Shown piece by piece: positions 1 to 12,480 of a DNA stretch of 64,000 nt. The stretch lies in NCBI GenBank assembly GCA_013398175.1, contig VZRZ01001003.1:311075-375074 (forward strand). Direction: 5' to 3'. Made by a program: the position numbers and the translations under genes. Below the pieces are notes generated by a model that saw nothing but the letters and a program-made list of their open reading frames with translations, was not told the DNA's origin and searched no databases. The stretch is from Climacteris rufus. Its lineage: Eukaryota; Chordata; Aves; Passeriformes; Climacteridae. Position 1 is the first letter of the stretch; each line of letters starts with the position of its first letter.

Positions 1-3000
1 CATGACTGTACCTCAAGGAATCCTCAATTAGGACAGAATTGTCAGATCAAAAAAAAGTCTATCTGAGATCCAAGGTGGATGTCTCTGGTGGGATCACAGT
101 ATATCGAGATGACATGCACACACCTCCGCTCTTCCTCCCCTTTCCTTCATGTGCCCTGTGGAAGTAAGACCAGGGTAACTAACACATTACTTTTTCCAGG
201 ATGCAAATTTGTATTGATTGTTGTTCTGATTTGCTTTGATTTGCAAATTGTAAAATATAATAGACAATGTCCCAGGTTTTCACAGAGTAAAAATAACTTT
301 GTCAGCCCTTAACAATTTCCTGGGAAATGACAGGATTTTCCTTAGGACTGGAGGTAGTCTCTTCATTATTTAGGCCTGCTGGCCTTCTTGGAGGAACCCT
401 CATCCATTTTGCTTTCTGTCCCAAACGGGTTCCTTTAGTCAAACAGCATATTAGGGGTGTTCACCAAGCAAGACAAATGTTCTGATCAACCTGACAGCAA
501 TCTCATGCAAAAGAGAGAGGACCATAAAAGACCACTAGCTCTGGACAGCTAACTTATTCCTGGTTACTTTCTCTTCATAAAGAAAATTATTGCCTGTGTG
601 CTTCCTTCTCCCATTCCTATCACTTTTTGCAACATTCAGTAAAATGGATGGAAGAGGTACCAATTGCTGCTTCCTTTTCACATCTTGACCTAGTAACAGA
701 GTTCTCCTTGGAACATTGTTACATTTCCTGTTCCTGGCACAAGTAGAAAAGTCTATTTTTGTTTTGTCTCGTAGTTTCATTCAAACTCATACTGGTGGCC
801 ACTTGAGTGAATTTAACACAGGGCTTCAAGGTTGCCACATGGAAAATAAAAGCTCTTTTCCTTAGCATATTTTATGAAAGGAATTTTCAAATATAGGTGG
901 AAAAATAATAAGACCGTTTAGAGTATAAACCAGCATCTCTTGGTGTAAAATTGATTATTATAAATACCATGATGATGTCATTGGAACAAGCTGGAGAAGA
1001 CCCACAGAAAGTATTCAATTAGGTTTTTACCTACAATCTCATAAGACAATATTTCAGAAATCAGAAGCCTATAAGCACATGTCCATGTTTTAATAGTATT
1101 GTATTCTACTTTTAAATAAAGGAAAAATTAGAGAATCTTTCCCCTTTAGCAGTGGCAGTGGAATAGTCTCCTGGAAGTTTCATTCCATGAAGTGACATTT
1201 CTTTTCCAAAATGAAACATCTGAATGTTCTGCCAGTCACACAGTCCAGTTGGCCAAACATTCTCTACTGCTTTGTGCAGGAATATGAACACGTGTTCAGT
1301 GCTGGGCACTTCAGAGAAATTCAGCTTTGAAAACATCACAGATCCGTACAACAAGCCACCATCTGCAATTTGCTAAAGCGGTACTATTCATTCCTTGTTC
1401 CATCTGTATGTCAAGACAGTTCTTGAACCTACCACGTGCTTCTTTAAACTGAGAGGATTTTTCAGAAAATAGTCCCTTTTCAACTTATTTGCATGTAAAT
1501 GTATTTTCAAATGCATTAAACCATTGTCCTTTCTATGCCCTGGGAAACTGTGTTTTTGGAAAAAGCAAAACTACAGTTTCTTCCATCATTCTGACCCTCT
1601 GAGCAGAACAGATAAATTACATCTAACAAATACTTACAGAAACCACAACGTGTTCGGTTCCTCTTCATCACAGTCATCTGAAGAAGAGCCCTCTCCATTA
1701 TTCTTTCAGTTCAGGAAACCCCCAATCCAAAAAAATATATATTTTTTTTATTTTAACTTAGATACAAAATACTTTTGAGTTGTCTAATATGGTGTAGGGA
1801 ATCAGAAGGTTCAGTAAATACAGTTTAGTTCCAGAGAGCTGATTGTGGAAAAAACAGAGCATGAGATGAAAACACATGTTGTCTGTGAGACATGTCACCC
1901 TTAAAAGCTAACTGTGACACAGAATGGAGTTTCTATGACCCACTGACTTGCTCTCTGTTTTCAGAAGACATTGCTCTCTATTTGTTTGTCTTGCACATCA
2001 GATGTGATCATCAGCTTTCAGCTCATGAGGAGTTCACTCAGTGACTGTTTCAGTCCCACCATTTCACAATTACTCATCATAGACAGATCCTAGTATTTGG
2101 TTTTTTAATTCACTTCTTAGAGTTATAAAACACATTATTAAGTTTTGATATTTTGGATTCAGAGAAAATTTGTTCAAAAGTCATTCCTACTTAGATGAAA
2201 GTGGTTACTTTTCAATAATTGCTCACTAGAAGAATCTAAAATCTTTGCATTTCATGCTACCATGGTTTGGTTTTGGTCTTCATCTTGCATTTGGACTATC
2301 TGTATGAGTACTGCGTATGTATTTACTGGGGCTCTGAATACATTAGAGTGAAGGATGTATTTGCAGGTTTGAGGTCATACATATTGTTTTACCTATTAAG
2401 TATAATGTTCATTCATTAATTACCTAGTAGTCACCAGGTATCCTCATTAGTATATTACTATTAAATGTGGTCCCCTCATGAAATCTCCATAGTCAAACAC
2501 CTCGAGCATTTAAAGCTGTGGGAGACAGAGAATGACACTGGAATCAGAACCAAGCATTCGACAGACAACTTCAATGTTTTTGAAATTGCCAAACATTTCA
2601 GTGACAAGAGAGGAGTTAAATATGAATAGCTTCTAAGTGCACAACATACAGTCTAACCTTGCACGGATTGTCTTTGAAGTTTACAAAAGGAACATATTTT
2701 AATATGTTTTTCTTTTTAAAATGATACATGGAAACAGTGATGCGGACATTAGTAAATTATACATCATGCGTAAGATAATTCATGCAAGAATCTATTCCGT
2801 GAAATACATGATGCAATTAAACTGATGAAGTTTTAATTTGAATGTAACATTCTTACCTAGTAGCTGATTCTAAAATGTTAGAAGCCAGATAAAACCTTCA
2901 AAGTGGTTGTGTAGTTGACATACATTTGCAAAATGCTTTCAGAATGAAGAAATAAATAAAATAGTTAGCAAAACATAGTTATTTCCAAAAGTATTAAAAG

Positions 3001-4210
3001 TACCCTATGTCAGTGATACCTACTTTGTTCCTCTCACTTTGGACCTCACAGACTGATAAGAAAGGAAAAGCGTTATAACCCAGAAGTAAAACTGTTGCAT
3101 GATTATAACCCTGACAACCTCCCCATAATGAGCTTCCCCGCAGATAGAGAGAAGAAACAGCTTTGATCTCTCAGAGTGAGGGGTCTGAATGAACCACTGT
3201 TTTAAGAAAAGGAATCAGATTAGGCCTACTCTCCTAGTAATCAAAGTCACAAGCTACCATTTGAGGTATTTGTGAAATTCAGATAAGATTAGTAGTTCCT
3301 TGGATAAGCCACTGCAATCAGTAGGAGCTAATTTTGTCTGGGATGTGACCACAGGAAGGAGAAAAATGGTAAATGAAGAATAATCTTGCTGTATGTTTTA
3401 CAGGGTAGAGCACCTTCTATTAGAAAATGTAAAGCAGCTTTAAATGTTTGCAATCACTAGTATGATTAATAATTCTATCTCATCAACATAATCATCACTA
3501 CTACAATTATCTGACAGTGTGATTCAAACTGTATGAAATTTAAGTGAAAGATATTCCTATCTTTCAAATAATAAAAATGAGAACATATTAATTTCATATG
3601 ACAACTCCCCTGAAGTTTGTTCAACTGCCTTATTAATGCTAGAGCCATGTTTGATTTGCGAGTGCCTCTTACATTTGCTAAACATGGATATTAAACAGAT
3701 GTACATATGTATATAATGAATAGCAGATATGCTGCTAAGTTTTATCAATTTCCTCTCTCTTATCATTTCTTTGCTCACTGGAAATTGGATGGAATGACAT
3801 CTCCAGAACTGTCAGGCTGGGAAGTGAAAATAGACATATTGGTGCTTATTTTAGATTACATATGAACAAGAGCATCTAGAGCAACAATGGATATCCCAAC
3901 GAGGAGCACAAGAACATCTCTGTCTGAGAAAAAGTCTTTTCTGAACGGAATCAGAGTGCAGGTTTGAGACAGAGCATCTCCTCTCTGCTGTATTATCTGT
4001 GTCCAGCAAACAATATACAGAGCACATGGCTTTGTTCTGATAGAAGAATTTAATCATGACACCCTTGAAAAACAAGAGTAGCCATTTAGAAATGCAAAGG
4101 AAGCAAGAGGGATTTTAATAAGGTAAAAGAAACATAAACTGTTGGGTTTGGATTATTCAATTTTTTTAGAAGAAATAGCCTTTTGTAAAGTAATAGTTAT
4201 TCTATTGTGT
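1..4210. other. No gene recognised; AT-rich unique-looking DNA
   Basis: The open frames here are all under 90 codons, overlap on opposite strands, and show no family motif, signal peptide plus domain, or splice-bounded structure. No repeat family is recognisable. It reads as ordinary AT-rich intergenic or intronic vertebrate DNA. Confidence 0.6.
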
Positions 4211-4273
4211 AAAAAAAAAAACAAAACCAAAACCAACCAACCAAACAAACAAACAAAATGAAACAAAAAAACC
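4211..4273 (+). repeat. A-rich (CAAA/CCAA)n low-complexity tract
   Basis: A poly-A run of about eleven bases passes into CAAAA, CCAA and CAAA units and then more A-rich sequence. It could be the decayed tail of a retroposed element, but no element body is recognisable on its left. Confidence 0.85.
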
Positions 4274-6321
4274 CACAACCAGATAAAATCTGTTCAGCAA
4301 CTCTCCACACTGTTAAAAAGGTATTCTCCTGAACAGATTTTGTCATTTAAGTGTCATACAAAGGACCCAGAAAAGTTTTTTTTTTTTCTTTTGAGGCTAC
4401 TGTAAAACACCTATGTTACTTTTCATCAGATTTTGAGACCAATTTGTAGGGGATAAGAGGGTTGTGACTCATTTCAAGCTGTCACTGTTATTTGTGGTGA
4501 GCCAGAAGCAACTGATAACAGAGTATTCTCTCTTAAGAGAAAAGGAGGGCAAGAAAGGGCTTATGTGTTGTTGTTCATTTAAAATGAATTACCCCCATCA
4601 AAATGCAGCCTTGAGAATTTATTTAAGCAGCTGCCCAAATACCGGTACTTAAGGATGTTAGGCATCCCTTGTCAGTGTACTAAACAAATGGTACAATAAA
4701 GATGCAAACTGCTTTGATTGAAGACTGAGTTTTTTCACTACTTAGTCCTCAAACCATCTGGCTCTATTTAGAGAATGTGAGATGGTAGGTACTTTAACTC
4801 TTATCTAATGATAAGACTCTCACTGTCAAACATGAACCAGAAAGGAAATATTACACTTTTAAGCTTATAAAATATTCTTATTTCTCTAGTGAAAGAGTAT
4901 ATTTTGAAGACAATAAATTCCAGGGACTAGGTGATAATATTTTTCAGTGATCTAAAATTTCCAGATATTTCAGTGCCAATTCAGAAATAGAGAAATGGCT
5001 TCAAGAGGTCCTATTCATCCAGTTATACTTAGAGAAAAAAATAATTTGAGGTTTTTTAGTTATTACACAACCATCTCCAAATTTAAAGAGAGGGTGGTTG
5101 TCAAGGCTTTCTGAATAACTGTGCCTCCTTCAAAACCAGGCTTTGGGTTTGTTGTGTTCTTTTTTTTTTCAGCTCAGATACCTGAGATTAAAAGCCAATC
5201 ATTAAAAAGTTGGCTCTAGGAACTCAGATTCACAGTCTTCCTTTTTTTTGTCCCTGCCAAAAATCTCACATCACTTAATTTCCTTATATTCTCACTCCAC
5301 AGTACCAGTCTGCACTGCTTCCACTTTCATTTCCAACTATGTTGTCCACATTGCCACTTCAAATTAGGACCCTTTTCTTAGCACTGCTCTTCATCTGACA
5401 CCATTTCTTCACGAGCTTCCCTTTCCACAGCCCATTTTTTTCTGACAACTGCTTAGAAGAAAATTCACACACTGTAGCAGCCTTATTTCTAACATCTACA
5501 TGAAAAAGAAATAAGGTAGGAAAAGCCCAAATGTGCTATTGGCGCTTTTAGAGACACCTAGATACAAGGAAGAAGAGCTACTACAGTGTAAAAGGAGCCA
5601 ATAAGTTTATTAAAGCTGCTGAATCACTGGTCTCTCTTAGATGACACTTCTTAAGACTAGATTTAACCTGGACTCCAGGGCTCTCTGTTTCCATGATATA
5701 TTCATGTCACAATTTTCTGTGAGTAATAGAGTTCAGTGGCGATCATAGATGACAGGTCCACACATCTGCAAAAGTGGTCATCTAACACCAAATTTCTTAT
5801 TAAATTACAAACCAGTATAAAAGTGAACTTAATAACTCAATTTTTCTGTTGAATGTCGATTGACCGACTCTGGAACTGTACTTTGACTTTTTTCCCTTTT
5901 CCAATTTAGGCTTTTCTGAAAAGATTTCCTTACTTTCCAAAGATCATTTTTGTTTTACATTGTTTGATGATGCTTGAAAGAATTTAGTTTCTTGAAAAGA
6001 AGGATGTGCATCTGATGTTGACCCTTCAGATAAAATCAGAGAGGATTTGTTGATTACAGAAGCTTAACTCTCACCAAATGTTTCCATTGAGGTTTTTCGT
6101 TGGTTTTTTTTTGTTTTGGTTTTTTTTTTCTCTCTTTACTGGAAGAAAGAAAATGCTGTACTATATTTCTGAACTTGACTCTGAAAAGGTCATGCATCTG
6201 CCTCCAAAGGGGAGAATATTTCAGATTGTTTATATTTGTATATAAGTGGTTGCTGCAATAAAAATACTGAGGTACAGAACCTCTGCTGTAAAACACTAAG
6301 GGATACATCTAATATTACTTG
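4274..6321. other. No gene recognised; AT-rich DNA
   Basis: Only short scattered frames are present. There are poly-T runs near 4377 and 5161 and a T/G-rich run near 6093-6130. No recognisable repeat family or gene. Confidence 0.55.
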
Positions 6322-6346
6322 ACACACACACATATATATATATATG
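6322..6346. repeat. (CA)n(TA)n microsatellite
   Basis: A short CA run passes directly into a TA run. Likely polymorphic; no function indicated. Confidence 0.9.
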
Positions 6347-6375
6347 TGGTTATTTTTTGTATGTCCAATATACAC

Positions 6376-6399
6376 TGAACTCATTTATGTATGAGTTCA
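6376..6399. repeat. Perfect 9-bp inverted repeat, 6-nt loop
   Basis: The arms TGAACTCAT (6376-6384) and ATGAGTTCA (6391-6399) are exact reverse complements around TTATGT. It lies about 30 bp beyond the CA/TA microsatellite. It may be a chance cruciform in AT-rich DNA. Confidence 0.7.
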
Positions 6400-9086
6400 T
6401 TTATACATCCTTCCCTAAGGTAAGAGATGCTCTTGTATTGCATCCAGGTGGGTGCTGGGTGCCTGCTGAATGACCAGCAGATGCAAAATCAGATTTTATG
6501 TCTTTCCCACACATAGAGGTTCCTGATTTATAACATGAAACAAGACTAAATACCATATGAGTTTATCTTACAGGTCTCTTACAGGTATAAATACAAAAGC
6601 TGTGCTCCAAGAACTGGCTGTAGTGTGTGCTAGTTTCTTTGTCAAAAGGCAAGAAAACACAACCACTTTCTAGAATATACTTGCATATTCCATGTCAGTG
6701 TAAGTATAAGCAGCAGAAAACATGCTTCTGAAAGCTGAGAGCATTAGAAAGAAAATGAATATTGAGTAGTCTTGTCCTAAATCACCACTTTATGCACCAG
6801 TTCAGTATCAGCAGTCATATTCCACAAAATACGTCTGTTAACATGAAATAGATGCAAAGCAAAAAACAGCTTTTGCTATTGGTTTTCAAAGAATTGTCCA
6901 AAATGCAAAACCTTCAAGACATCCATATCCAGTACTGACACTCATAAGATAAACTTAAGATAACTCATTTGATAACTGATTTTTCTGAACCTGGTATGTA
7001 GTGTTGATTAATTCATATCAAAGTGTTGTGGGGATTTTGATCAGGAGAGTTGACTTTCCTTTGGGTCTTAAAACAAGCAATAAGATTTGTAACTGTTGGC
7101 TAAGCAACTTAAGAGGGATTCAGTTTTGAACAGCAAGAAGAATGCACACTTCTTTTCAAGATGAGTATAAATTATTACCATTTCTTAAAGAACCTTCAGT
7201 TTTTGCTATGTTTTCTATAAGCACCTAACTGGAAAATTACACACAGAATACAGCAAAGTGTGATTGTTTTCTTTTTTCTTTTTTCTTTTTTTTTTCTCAA
7301 GTGTTTTAAAACTGATCCTGCATTAGAGGGTTAAATGAATTCACTTCAAGAAGACATGACAGCCTGAAGTAAAAAAAGAATTTAAAGGTGAAAGGGTTAT
7401 CAGCTGAAGAAAATTATCCTGACACCAGTCTCCTACAATCATGAGCAGATTGAATTATGTGATTTTAAACAAGATCACTTTGGTAACTTTTTTATGCTAA
7501 ACCAGAAAAAAAAATATTCAAGAAAATTACTGTTTTGCATTTCTTCCTCACATATACAAAGGAAGGAAATTCTTTGCATTGAAATAAAATGTTTTTATAA
7601 AAACCTTTCACTTTTTCCTGGAAAGAAATGCCTACAGTATGTTTTGTTTCTAATTCTAACATGCTTGTGCATATATGAATGTGTATATGTGTATCTATCT
7701 CTAAGTGACAGACACATATATATTTTCTGTTTGTGCATGGAAAATAAAGATATCCACATGTGGAAAAAAACAAATAGTTAAGCAGTCTGCCTTGAAGCCT
7801 TTTGAACTACAAATACGTTAGGCAGAATTCATCAAGGTTAGGTCAACTTCTTTGACCTGCACATTTTTAAACAGTAGTAGATCTCAGTTTTATTAGACGT
7901 ATTTTACAAATGCAAGGTTTCTGCCATTATGTAGCAAGAATTTTTTGTCTCTCAGCTTCAAAACATATTTCATAAGATTTTCTTGCTATTTTGGATAAAT
8001 ATTAAAAAGAAGGATGAAAAAAACACAAACCAAAGAAAATCTCTGATATAGCTGCATTCAGTTGGGAATTCCATAGACTTCCCATGTTACCATAGGCAAA
8101 GCTGTTCTTCTGTGGCTTAATTTCTTCTTCTATAAGAAGAAGAATTAAAAGAGAAGCATTAGTGACATGCCATGTCCATGAGTAGACTGAGAGTGAAATT
8201 GAGCAAGGGCACTGAGCAACTAAAACTTTTCCCTTTCTGTACTGAAAGATCCCAAGCTGCAGGCTAAATGGGAGCAGGAACTCTGTAAACCCCTAGGAGT
8301 AATTTGAACCTCACACTTGCCCATGCTATGGCTTGGATCTGCTTTATAAGGCCTCATCACACAAAGGAAGACTAAGGAAAGGAAGGAGGACAGCAGGATA
8401 CCTGACTACCTGACTCCACAACCGATGTCAATGAATGCAACCACTAAGTGCCCCTGACAGGTAAAGAATAATGTCACCACTTGTAACAGTGTGTCTTTAG
8501 TAAAACTGAAAGTCTCAGCCTGAGTGTGGGCTCAGATCAGATCATTTCACCAACCCAAATAACATCCTTCTCTTTCTCTAGGCCTGAGACAATGTCACAT
8601 GTTGACCTCATCCCTCCTCCTCCAACTTCCTACCCTTCAAAACAAAGCAGTGCCTTCAAGCCACTCACAGGCAACAGACCCTTGCAATGCAAGGCCCATA
8701 TTACGAGTCCAGCCTCAGTATAGTGTTGCATTTTATGTTCAAACCAGGGAAAATGTCAGAAAGAAATAAAGGCAAGCTAGATCCTCAGCAGTTGGCTAAC
8801 TCTAAGCTTATTTCTATTGCACAGAAGCCAACTAAACCAGCAACAGGGTAGTGCCAAAGAGCATCAGGACACCCTGCCAAAGAACAAGCCTTAGGCCTAG
8901 TTGCTGCTACTGGAAAACCCCAGACAAGAGCCTGGCAAAGAGCTGGCCCTGGACTAACACATTGTTATTGTGGAGGAAGGAATGATGACATAATTTCCTG
9001 CACAATATTTATACACTTGTGCCCTGGAGCTTTGGCTTCTCACTTCAGTGGATATAAGAAGCAACCCAACTGCAGGAAAGGCGTTT
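6400..9086. other. No gene recognised; possible terminal-exon-like island near 8.58 kb
   Basis: Mostly AT-rich with no recognised repeat. From about 8.2 to 9.1 kb the composition is less AT-rich. A pyrimidine-rich tract ending in AG at 8580-8581 precedes a short open frame, with an AATAAA hexamer at 8765-8770. This is described under findings and is not called as a gene. Confidence 0.45.
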
Positions 9087-9122
9087 CTGTTGCCTAAGGT
9101 GTTGCTGTTGCCTAAGGTTTTG
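9087..9122. repeat. 18-bp tandem duplication (2 copies)
   Basis: The unit ctgttgcctaaggtgttg at 9087-9104 is repeated at 9105-9122 with one mismatch. A second, unrelated 18-bp duplication lies only 79 bp away. Confidence 0.85.
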
Positions 9123-9200
9123 CGGTGACTCCTTATCCTTTTTTTTTCCACATCTATTTGCATTAAGTTCCTAGATTCGCATAGTGATCTTAAACTAATG

Positions 9201-9236
9201 AGAGGATGTCGTCATCACAGAGGATGTCGCCATCAA
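9201..9236. repeat. 18-bp tandem duplication (2 copies)
   Basis: The unit agaggatgtcgtcatcac at 9201-9218 is repeated at 9219-9236 with two mismatches. Same period as the neighbouring duplication at 9087 but unrelated in sequence. Confidence 0.85.
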
Positions 9237-10451
9237 CAAGGGCAAAGCAGTCAGCAGCTAATGAAGAAATAAGGGCATGAAAAAGGTACTGAAACAGTAC
9301 TGAAAATGAAGACTGGGTATTCAGACTCCCTCCTACATAGACTTCATTCTTCCTACTTGGCTCATTCCCATTCAGACAAATTGTGACCTTTATACTATTA
9401 TGTAATTACAGCAAGAGCCAGACTTTCGTGTGCACTGGCACATGTAGGCTCCTTGCCTTATGGATGTCTTTTGGAAGAAGGGCATATATAACTTGTACAA
9501 TTTCTGTCAAACACATAATTCTGATGTCATTTCATATACACACTTGCTGCGAGGTCACCAAAGGGTATTTCTCCCAGGACAATGCCTCATTTTGTTTTAA
9601 TCAGTGTTCCTTGACTGGGGGAGGGGGGATTTAGGGGTGAAGAAGATTTAGATTATTGTGAATAAACTGAGACATTTCTCATTATAGAGAAGAACTTGTA
9701 AAACTCAGAGAGAACAAGCAAGATTTATTATTATATGATTTTTATTTATATTTATTTATTATATGATATTTATTTATATGATAAGCACACGGATAAGTTT
9801 TTATAAAGGATTTTGTGATTATGCTTAAAACTTTATGGGTGCTTCCTCAAATGTGCAATAAACCTCTCATTGCAGGTAAAACTGCTTTTACTAAAGAGCA
9901 GCTCTACAGATCTGAGTAGTGGAGTCATATCGATGTTTATTTTTTCTAATTCATAGAATTCAGAGAATGGTAATTCAGGGAATGGAGATTTAGGATCCTG
10001 CTATGTTAAATTCTGTGCATTGATGTACTAGGAGACAATTCAGCTCAGAAAAATGTACCAACCAAACAGACAAAAGAGATAAAAGGCTGAAAGAGTGAAA
10101 GATGCAGTAAATTATTTTCACAGGTGATCTATCAAGGTGGCAGCAGAGACTGGCTATTTTTATGTTTCAATCTCTAATTAAACCACGCTTTCTACTAAAA
10201 AATAGAGATATAATTTTGAATCTAGAAAAATAATGTATACAGGGTTAAGTAGTTACTGGTCTGCTGATGTAACAGGGCAAAACAAATGGGCGAAAACACA
10301 GTTTACACTAGTGTAGGAGAACACTTCCTCAGGTTTTCAGTAACAGAAAGGAATGAAGCAGCCAAAATATATTCAGTTTGGCAGGACCAGACTATTAGGA
10401 GTAAAAAAACATTTTGTCCCTTTCAAAAGTTTAACTGTTTCTACTACAGAT
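9237..10451. other. No gene recognised; TTTA-rich tract near 9.73-9.78 kb
   Basis: AT-rich sequence. Between about 9727 and 9780 it is a low-complexity run of ATTT/TTAT units in which TTATATGAT recurs. No repeat family or gene recognised. Confidence 0.55.
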
Positions 10452-10495
10452 CTGTCAAAGTGACATGCATTAGCTGTCAAAGTGTCATGCATTAA
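10452..10495. repeat. 22-bp tandem duplication (2 copies)
   Basis: A 22-bp unit beginning ctgtcaaagtg at 10452-10473 is followed immediately by a copy at 10474-10495 that differs at two positions. A short local duplication with no sign of a longer array. Confidence 0.85.
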
Positions 10496-12390
10496 CTTCT
10501 TACTCCAGTTTCATATCAGCTGACGTGTACGCAGGTAGTGAGATGGCTGAATACCAACAATGGTACTTTTAAAGCAGGGAGCTGTTGCACTCAGCTCTTA
10601 CTTAAAGTGCATGAAAATTGGTGTTATGCTGTGAGCAAATGACAGCGGAGCAGAGGCCAAGAGAATGCTCTTGAATGAGGTGGAAATGTGATGTTTTCTT
10701 AGTGTTAGCCATGAATTTTGTCCTAGTGCCAGAGCGGTTTCTATGAAGGCTTCTTGGAGAGTGAAACAGAAATGATGGCCCTACTGCAGCTTTTCCTCAG
10801 TCTATGGCAATTTATCAGCATGATACCAATCTCTGAAATGTCTAGCTGTTGTTCTTCTCTGAAAACACAATACAGCTAAGATAAACAGGGGTGCTTTACA
10901 GAGAAAAGACAGAAGAATAAACACATATTCTAAAATAGCAATCACTTTTCTTCATTTTGAAAAATTTCTTACTAGAAACAGAAGTTCATGGCCAGAAAAA
11001 CAAAATAGAGATGACGCCATTTCTCTTTGTCGGAACAACAGAGGACTTCTGTTTTATCTTCTGCAGGAAAAGAGATGCTATTTAAGAAGTCCAGCATAAA
11101 TGACACCATCTATAAAATAAAATATATTTCTGTGCAGAATGTCAGAGACTACTCTGCAAAATTTATTTTTTAAAATAGTTCCTGTCTAAATAAATAGCAC
11201 CCTGTTGAAGAGGGGTTATTTCTTCAGTGAGGACTGAAGAGTTTAAAACCTATAAGAATGAAACATTTCTGCAGAAATTAAACCAAAAAGAAAAAAAAAA
11301 AGATAACAACAATTGAAATATTTACCAGCTTAACCAACAGTAACATAAGAAACATGTAAACACCTCTCTAAAAACCAAAATATTTACCACAGTACAGCAG
11401 CTATTTGCCTTTGCAACATATGAGACACTAGCTCTAACTTCCTTCTGCAAAATGTTGCATTAACAGGCTTCCTTAAAACCTACTGAGAGTGAAAGAACTT
11501 TTTAAAATACATTCATTTTTCAAGTTCAATACTGTAACGTCACTCCATCCTGTGCCATTTTAAAAAGAAGAACTGTGAGGCAGGGCCTTCCTTGCTTTAT
11601 ACCTCTCCGCACCTTGAGAAGGAAATTTAGTTGTGCCGTAGTCTGACCTAAATTATTGGAGCTTTATGTGTTGAACTTGCTTAAAATTATTTTCAACATG
11701 TTTGCCATCTTGTATTTCATGATTTACTTGCATTATGTCAGAAAATTTTTACAATTATTATATTTCAGGATGTAATCTTTGACAGCAGCATCCATTACTC
11801 AACATGTTGAATACCTCTATCTACCTATTCAATTTCTCCTCCCTGTGTGAAATAGTTAATTACAACTTGGTAAAACCATATGGAAAAGATTGGATCCATC
11901 AGAATGAAAATCTGCAAGTTCTGCAGTCAGTAACTAAAGACCCATGCAATTTTCTCTGTACCATGGAAAATAATTATAAAAAGTATAAATAAAATTAAAT
12001 AATTATGGGTTTAGATGTTCTTTATTAATTGCTTTTGCTTCTCTCATTAAAATTAATTGGGATTTCCACTCTGCGAAAACTGTTTAATGGGAGCCCCTAC
12101 TTCACTTTTTACCTGTACAGGTATCAAAAATACAAGATTCAATGTGGTTTTTATAGACTAGTTCTCTTACAAAACATTTCTTTTAGATTTTGAGGGCAGA
12201 TTTTGCTTACAGGTTACTACAACTTCTGTCTCTTCTATAATCTGTACTGCTACAAAAGATTTTGAATATTCTTATAATCTAGAATAAATTCAGATTTCTT
12301 TTTCTACTGTCGATGAAACCTGCTTATCTCCATCTTCAATGAAAGATAAAATTTCAGAAAAAAAGTTATAGGATTAGCATAAAGAAAACT
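10496..12390. other. No gene recognised; AT-rich DNA
   Basis: No open frame with recognisable content, no repeat family and no RNA gene seen. Confidence 0.55.
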
Positions 12391-12480
12391 TTTGGGTGGT
12401 TATTTTTGGTTTTGGGTTTTTTTGGTTGGTTGGTTGGTTTAGTTTGTTTGGTTTGGTTTTTTTGGGTTTTTTTGTGGGAG
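12391..12480. repeat. T/G-rich (GGTT/GGTTT)n low-complexity tract
   Basis: About 90 bp made almost entirely of T and G, with runs of GGTT, GGTTT and T6-T7. It makes a long spurious frame on each strand. It is compositionally the complement of the CAAA/CCAA tract near 4.2 kb. Confidence 0.85.
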
